NCBI GenBank assembly: GCA_009649835.1
Contig: PYCK01000012.1
Span: 1-9,858 of the forward strand
Direction of reading: 5' to 3'
DNA: 9,858 nt
Source of the DNA: Candidatus Methanocomedens sp.
GTDB lineage: Archaea; Halobacteriota; Methanosarcinia; Methanosarcinales; Methanocomedenaceae
The notes under the pieces were generated by a model. That model made no database searches. It saw nothing but the letters and a program-made list of their open reading frames with translations, and was not told where the DNA came from. Positions 5,923 through 9,858 of this stretch are shown piece after piece (the first letter of the stretch is position 1; each line of letters starts with the position of its first letter). The translations under genes were made by a program, and so were the position numbers.

Positions 5923-6804
5923 ATGAAAAAAATAATGTTAATTAAATCATTGAAAAGAACAAATATATTAATACTAATGCTTGCAGTGATCTCGATGTCA
6001 CTGCTCATATCTGGTTGTACTGACAATACAGACAATACTGCCGGAACAGACGGCACACTCACACATGCAAAACTGCAAATTGCAGGCTCGACAACGGTTC
6101 TGCCGGTTGCGGAGGAATGTGCACGTGTCTTTATGGAAAAGCACCCTGGCAGCCGGATCTTTGTATCAGGTGGCGGCTCATCACACGGAGTACAAGCTGT
6201 AGCGGATGGAACCGTGGATATCGGCTGCGCATCCCGCGACCTGAAATCAAGTGAAACGGATGCACATCGTGATCTTGTGACACATGCCGTTGCAAAGGAC
6301 GGCGTTGCAGTCATAGTGCACCAGTCAAATCCTGTCACTGATCTTACAATGGAACAGCTACAGGGCATCTACACAGGTACGATCACGAACTGGAAGGATG
6401 TTGGAGGCACAGATTCCGGGATCATGGTGGTCACACGTGAAGAGGGGTCAGGGACACGGGATTGCTTCGAGCAGGCAGTTATGAAACCTATTAAAGCTGA
6501 GATCACAGACCATGCGATCATCCAGGACTCGAATGGCAAGACGCGGACTACTGTTACCGGAAGCGCCCAGGCCATAGGATTCCTCTCGCTCGGATACGTC
6601 AACGATGAAGTCAAAGCAGTCAGGCTCGATGGAATCATGCCTTCTGAGGAAAGCGTTGTGGATGGCAGCTATGCGATCTCACGCGCACTCTGGATGATCA
6701 CTAACGGCAACCCTGACAGCAGTGAGCAGGCATTTCTTGACTTTGTGCTCGGGTATGATGGACAGAAGATCGTAGAGGATGTGCACTTCATACCTGTGAA
6801 CTGA
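5923..6804 (+). CDS. pstS: PstS-type phosphate-binding lipoprotein
   Basis: A 293-residue extracytoplasmic substrate-binding protein, usually the phosphate-capturing part of the PstSCAB transporter. It has a basic N-terminus, a hydrophobic segment (~14-29) and lipobox ISGC with C32 as the predicted lipid-anchored residue, then a short Thr/Asp-rich linker. Ligand-binding motifs are in place: AGSTTVLPV at 54-62, SGGGSSHGVQAVADGTVDIG at 82-101 and REEGSGTRD at 172-180. A GTG at 5911 is in frame, but it lies inside the GGTGAT ribosome-binding site (5910-5915), so ATG 5923 is chosen. No pstC, pstA, pstB or phoU follows within the window; the next genes are a phosphoesterase and phn genes. It may therefore serve a transporter encoded elsewhere. 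The motifs are those of PstS, not PhnD, so phosphate is the likely ligand. Confidence 0.93.
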   Translation: MKKIMLIKSLKRTNILILMLAVISMSLLISGCTDNTDNTAGTDGTLTHAKLQIAGSTTVLPVAEECARVFMEKHPGSRIFVSGGGSSHGVQAVADGTVDIGCASRDLKSSETDAHRDLVTHAVAKDGVAVIVHQSNPVTDLTMEQLQGIYTGTITNWKDVGGTDSGIMVVTREEGSGTRDCFEQAVMKPIKAEITDHAIIQDSNGKTRTTVTGSAQAIGFLSLGYVNDEVKAVRLDGIMPSEESVVDGSYAISRALWMITNGNPDSSEQAFLDFVLGYDGQKIVEDVHFIPVN

Positions 6805-6835
6805 TCCATAGCTTACGACACCGCTGGAGTATAGA

Positions 6836-7615
6836 ATGACACGGATCGTGCATCTTTCAGACCTTCATATAAGCAGTGCCCATTTTCTCAGTGATGTTGC
6901 AGAATCTGTGGTGCAGGGTGTCAATGAGATATCACCTGATATCCTGGTGATCACAGGGGACCTGACCCAGAACGGCTCTTTTCAGGAGTATATGGAGGCA
7001 AAAGAGTGGATAGACCGGTTCGAGTGCAAAAATAAGGTGGTGGTTCCGGGAAACCACGACTCCAGGAATGTCGGTTACCTGCTGTTCGAAGATCTCTTCA
7101 AAGCGCGGTTTTCATGCTGTTCTCTTGATGGGGTCACTGTTGTGGGAGTGGATTCATCCCAGCCAGACATCGATGACGGGCATATCGGCAGGGAGATGTA
7201 CGGCTGGATCGCTGAGAACTTCAATGGATCTAATCTCAAGGTTTTCGCACTCCACCACCACCTGATCCCTGTGCCAATGACAGGGCGGGAAGAGGAGATA
7301 CCTGTGGATTCGGGGGATGTGCTTGAACTGCTTAACAGGTGCGGTGTGGATGTTGTACTTTGCGGGCACAGGCACGTACCCTGGGTCTGGAAACTGAATG
7401 AGATGTTTGTTGTAAATGCAGGAACAGCATGCTCGAACAAGATCAAGGCACGAACGACCCAGTGCTACAACCTCATCGAGATTGAAAATGCAGGGAAAGG
7501 GGACACTGGTGATACAGGGAAGCATATTCGGATCTACCGGGTGCTCCCTGCAGGGGAACGGACGTTGATCATTGATTCAATTATGGAGAAAAATAAAACT
7601 GAAAATGAAATCTGA
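6836..7615 (+). CDS. Calcineurin-like metallophosphoesterase (Icc/CpdA-like)
   Basis: A 259-residue cytoplasmic two-metal phosphoesterase without signal peptide. All family motifs are present: D9-x-H11 (SDLHIS), GD at 41-42, GNHD at 72-75, the H140-H141-H142 cluster and GHRH at 177-180. The layout is that of class III phosphodiesterases such as Icc/CpdA, which hydrolyse cyclic nucleotides or other phosphodiesters. It starts 31 bp after pstS, with GGAG at 6826-6829 six bases before the ATG, so it is probably in the same transcript. The substrate cannot be read from the sequence. Because it lies between pstS and phn genes and no phnP is visible, it could open the five-membered ribose cyclic phosphate made by C-P lyase, but that is inference. 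The last ten residues (MEKNKTENEI) are polar and end right where the phnL relic begins. Confidence 0.92.
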   Translation: MTRIVHLSDLHISSAHFLSDVAESVVQGVNEISPDILVITGDLTQNGSFQEYMEAKEWIDRFECKNKVVVPGNHDSRNVGYLLFEDLFKARFSCCSLDGVTVVGVDSSQPDIDDGHIGREMYGWIAENFNGSNLKVFALHHHLIPVPMTGREEEIPVDSGDVLELLNRCGVDVVLCGHRHVPWVWKLNEMFVVNAGTACSNKIKARTTQCYNLIEIENAGKGDTGDTGKHIRIYRVLPAGERTLIIDSIMEKNKTENEI

Positions 7616-7617
7616 GG

Positions 7618-7885
7618 ATGCAAGGTGTGAATATCGCAAGAGCACTGATTGCATCTGCGAACCTGCTGCTGCCGGACGAACCCACATCTGCGCTTAACCC
7701 GGAATCAACCGCGGTTGTGGTCAAGATGCTAAGGGAGGTAAAACGCAAGACCACGATGATTGGCATATTTCATGATCTTATCAGTGGTACGGCAGGTGGC
7801 TGACCGGGTTGTGGTGATGAATAACAACCGGATGGTTGGAACCAAAACACCAGAGGATATCCCTGGTAGTAGTACAGGTGATTGA
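7618..7885 (+). pseudogene. phnL: phnL relic: C-P lyase ABC-like ATPase, 5'-truncated and frameshifted
   Basis: From 7618 the frame reads QGVNIARALIASANLLL (residues 2-18), the end of an ABC signature motif, then PDEPTSALNPES (Walker B and D-loop) and IGIFHDL (the switch-histidine region) up to 7779. GIFHD, unlike the THD/THN of ordinary transporters, is characteristic of PhnL, the accessory ATPase of carbon-phosphorus lyase. One extra base near 7780 shifts the frame: the original runs to TGA at 7801-7803, while the homologous tail SVVRQVADRVVVM continues in the next frame from 7781 to TGA 7883-7885. The first ~150 residues, including Walker A, are absent; the upstream DNA is the phosphoesterase gene, whose stop ends two bases before. 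Even the Walker B motif is altered (LLLPDEP instead of LLLLDEP). It is not a functional ATPase as it stands. Confidence 0.82.
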
Positions 7886-7917
7886 TATGAGGTTTGGGTG
7901 AGTGATATGAAACTTGG
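7876..7917 (+). repeat. 20-bp-period tandem duplication at the phnM start
   Basis: Bases 7876-7897 and 7896-7917 agree at 17 of 22 positions. Each copy has a GGTGA ribosome-binding site followed by a GATATGA start region. Copy 1 contains the stop of the phnL relic and an ATG (7887) that opens only a four-codon frame (MRFG, stop 7899-7901). Copy 2 holds the real phnM start. The duplicated initiation site could affect translation of phnM or be simple slippage. Confidence 0.6.
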
Positions 7918-9055
7918 TATAATAAACGGACAGATAATAACACCGGATGGTGTTATCGAAAAAGGATGTGTGGGGATCGAAGACGGTAGGATCATAGATA
8001 TCCGGGATACTTTACCAGATACATCCGGCAATGTGATCGATGCAAAAGGCGGGTATGTGATGCCCGGTATCATTGATATTCACGGTGATGAAATGGAAAC
8101 TGCCATATCACCACGACCCTCATCACGATTTCCGGCAGACTTTGCGCTGCTGCAGCTTGACAGAAGCAACGCAGTATGCGGCATTACAACAAAATTACAT
8201 GCGATCGCATACTTTGAGGATGAATTAAAGGGGCGTCACGTGGGTTTTTCAAAAGAGATCGCAAAAACGATAGCACACTGCAGGTACGGGCTCCAGACGC
8301 ATCATTTTTTGCATGTCAGGTGCGAGATCAGCACTGATCTTGAAGATGTGCTTGAGGTGATGGAAAGTCCGCTCGTCAAACTTGTATCATTGATTGATCA
8401 CACCCCCGGACAGGGACAGTTTTCAGATCCGGAACAATACAGGGAGTACTATAAGAGGGTATATGGATTAAGCGATGCCGAAATCGATGGAATAATCAGG
8501 AAAAAACCGGGTTATGCGAATACAAAGGTGCAAAACATGCGGGAGGTTGCCCGAAAAGCACTGGCAAAATGGATATCGATCGCATCGCATGATGACGATA
8601 GTTCGCAGAAGGTGGAACTGGTGCACAGCATCGGCGCGCGCATCTCTGAGTTCCCGGTAACACTTGACGCAGCAAACAGGAGCCGTGAACTCGGCATGAC
8701 CATCTGTATGGGCGCCCCGAATGTTGTGCTCGGCAGGTCAACATCGGGCAATCTCAGTTCCCTTCAGGCGGTGACTGCCGGTCTGGTCGATGTCCTGTGC
8801 TCTGATTACAATCCGGCATCCATGCTCTACTCTCCCTTTATTCTGTGGAAGCATGGGATCCTGACCCTGCCTGATGCTGTGAAAATGGTCACGCTCAATC
8901 CTGCTAAAGCAGTGGGTATGGATTATGCGACCGGGTCGATCGAGATCGGAAAACGTGCAGACATACTGGTCGTGACCGAACAGATGGGCATTCCCGTGGT
9001 GGCACGTACGATCGTTAGCGGAGAGGTTGTCTATGCCGGAGGTGGTGCGGTATGA
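7907..9055 (+). CDS. phnM: PhnM: ribose 1-methylphosphonate 5-triphosphate diphosphatase
   Basis: A 382-residue amidohydrolase-superfamily enzyme. In the C-P lyase pathway PhnM removes pyrophosphate from alpha-D-ribose 1-methylphosphonate 5-triphosphate, giving the 5-phosphate that PhnJ cleaves. Family features are clear: PGIIDIHGDEME (53-64) with the HxD metal motif H59/D61, SPRPSSRFPADFALLQ (68-83), HVRCE (136-140), SLIDHTPGQGQFSD (161-174), IASHDD (225-230), GAPNVVLGRSTSGN (269-282) and CSDYNP (298-303). A GTG at 7898 would add three residues but forms part of the GGGTGAG ribosome-binding site, so ATG 7907 is used. The gene follows the phnL relic by 21 bp and overlaps the next gene by ATGA. 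Nothing in it looks damaged. The partner enzymes PhnGHIJK are not in this window, so it belongs either to a cluster continuing beyond the right edge or to an altered pathway. Confidence 0.94.
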   Translation: MKLGIINGQIITPDGVIEKGCVGIEDGRIIDIRDTLPDTSGNVIDAKGGYVMPGIIDIHGDEMETAISPRPSSRFPADFALLQLDRSNAVCGITTKLHAIAYFEDELKGRHVGFSKEIAKTIAHCRYGLQTHHFLHVRCEISTDLEDVLEVMESPLVKLVSLIDHTPGQGQFSDPEQYREYYKRVYGLSDAEIDGIIRKKPGYANTKVQNMREVARKALAKWISIASHDDDSSQKVELVHSIGARISEFPVTLDAANRSRELGMTICMGAPNVVLGRSTSGNLSSLQAVTAGLVDVLCSDYNPASMLYSPFILWKHGILTLPDAVKMVTLNPAKAVGMDYATGSIEIGKRADILVVTEQMGIPVVARTIVSGEVVYAGGGAV

Positions 9056-9855
9056 CCAGAATAGGTGGGGCACTGGATCTTCGTTTCGGGAAAAATACCC
9101 TCCAGTTCCTGAATTTCCTGCATTCCAACGGATTTGATCATATCGAGATTAAAAAGGACAACGATCATGTCTATGGAGAAGTAAAACCTGCCGAACTGGA
9201 AAGAACCCTCTCCGAATACGATATTACGATCTCATACCACGCTCCACACCGTGAGTTTAACATTGCGAGTGTGAATGAAAAGGTCAGGATGTCATGTGTG
9301 TCCCAGATAATCGAGATGGGTGAATACCTCCAGGAGGCAGGTTCCGGGTGGGTGAATATACACACAGGACACGTTCCCGGGGTATACCATGAAACAGTCA
9401 TCAGAAAGGCACAAGAGAACCGGACAAGATCGCTGGATGAGATCGCAGCGGCTTATGAGACGCTGGATACCGGACTGTATGTGGAGAACGACAGTTTAGA
9501 GAAGAATATTATTAAATTTGGTATGCAGCCTGAACAGGTCAGGGATATCCTGAACCGGTATCCTGGTTTTGGTGCGACCTTTGATATCGGTCATGCTCAC
9601 CATTCGGATATACCGCCTGTACGTTTTACTGAACTTTTAGGGAACCGTATCAATGCTGTGCATCTGCATGATAATAACGGTGCATTTGATGAACATCTGG
9701 CGCTCGGCAAGGGTTCTCTTAATCTTAGCAGTGGATTTGTCAAAGAACTCGATCGCTGCCTGTCGAATTGCAATGGACGCTGCAGCACGTATGTGTTCGA
9801 GATGAAGACGTTACCCGATTTTGTTTCGAGCAAGGAATATTTTGCATCATTATGA
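9052..9855 (+). CDS. Xylose-isomerase-like TIM-barrel metalloprotein (AP endonuclease 2 superfamily)
   Basis: A complete 267-residue protein of the sugar-phosphate isomerase/epimerase or endonuclease IV fold. Likely metal and active-site residues are H63/H66 (YHAPH), H104/H107 (NIHTGH), E145 (YVEND), D178/H181 (FDIGHAH), H204/H206 (VHLHDNNG), D213/H215 and E250. The sequence FDEHLALGKGSL (212-223) is typical of this superfamily. The ATG overlaps the phnM stop (ATGA), and GGAGGTG at 9038-9044 is a strong ribosome-binding site, so the two proteins are translationally coupled. The tight link suggests a job on a PhnM-pathway sugar phosphate, for example isomerising or otherwise processing ribose 1,5-bisphosphate, but a DNA-repair endonuclease IV-like activity cannot be excluded. 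The stop is three bases before the window edge, so the operon may continue. Confidence 0.85.
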   Translation: MTRIGGALDLRFGKNTLQFLNFLHSNGFDHIEIKKDNDHVYGEVKPAELERTLSEYDITISYHAPHREFNIASVNEKVRMSCVSQIIEMGEYLQEAGSGWVNIHTGHVPGVYHETVIRKAQENRTRSLDEIAAAYETLDTGLYVENDSLEKNIIKFGMQPEQVRDILNRYPGFGATFDIGHAHHSDIPPVRFTELLGNRINAVHLHDNNGAFDEHLALGKGSLNLSSGFVKELDRCLSNCNGRCSTYVFEMKTLPDFVSSKEYFASL

Positions 9856-9858
9856 GGT

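Noticed and set aside
7618..7803. Small intact ABC ATPase or PstB gene
   Set aside because: It lacks Walker A and the whole first half, and the homologous tail continues in another frame; GIFHD points to PhnL, not PstB.
1..9858. tRNA, rRNA or insertion-sequence transposase genes
   Set aside because: No cloverleaf-like segments with a T-loop consensus, no rRNA stretches and no transposase motifs were noticed by eye; a covariance-model scan was not possible.

Overview
The window looks like chromosomal DNA from a methanogen-related euryarchaeon (Methanomicrobia/Methanosarcinales or ANME type). This is inferred from an archaeal form III RuBisCO, TATA-box promoters, GGTGA/GGAG ribosome-binding sites, one apparently leaderless gene, an archaeal AAA-ATPase/DUF4143 protein and a RelE-type toxin pair. 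The species cannot be named from the sequence alone.

Left part (1-3380, all + strand): a 29-bp-arm inverted repeat, then a decayed purE (internal deletion plus frameshift), an intact form III RuBisCO large subunit, a full-length Sua5/TsaC threonylcarbamoyl-AMP synthase for tRNA t6A, and a small two-helix membrane protein. The genes are closely spaced and may be co-transcribed.

Middle part (3381-5920): an accessory patch. It holds a RelB/RelE-like toxin-antitoxin pair bracketed by two copies of a 54-bp related sequence with a 26-bp identical core. Both copies read as the last ~17 codons of the same unrecognised minus-strand protein, so they look like gene relics. Next comes a minus-strand AAA ATPase with a C-terminal DUF4143 region. 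The 285-bp divergent promoter region that follows carries two separate operator-like inverted repeats, one facing each gene.

Right part (5923-9855, + strand): a phosphorus-acquisition cluster. It contains a PstS-type phosphate-binding lipoprotein, a cytoplasmic calcineurin-like metallophosphoesterase, a relic of the C-P lyase ABC-like ATPase PhnL (5' half missing and a frameshift), an intact PhnM (ribose 1-phosphonate 5-triphosphate diphosphatase) and a xylose-isomerase-like TIM-barrel metalloprotein overlapping phnM by ATGA. No phnG, H, I, J, K or P is visible, and the window ends right after the TIM-barrel gene.

The most interesting idea is biochemical. The C-P lyase route yields ribose 1,2-cyclic phosphate 5-phosphate and then ribose 1,5-bisphosphate. 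The latter is also the entry compound of the archaeal AMP pathway that feeds form III RuBisCO, and both ends of that route are present here about 6 kb apart. The phosphoesterase and the TIM-barrel protein are candidates for the missing steps, but this is inference. Three independent decay events (purE, phnL, C-terminal relics) show that the locus has been rearranged, unless some of the frameshifts are assembly errors.
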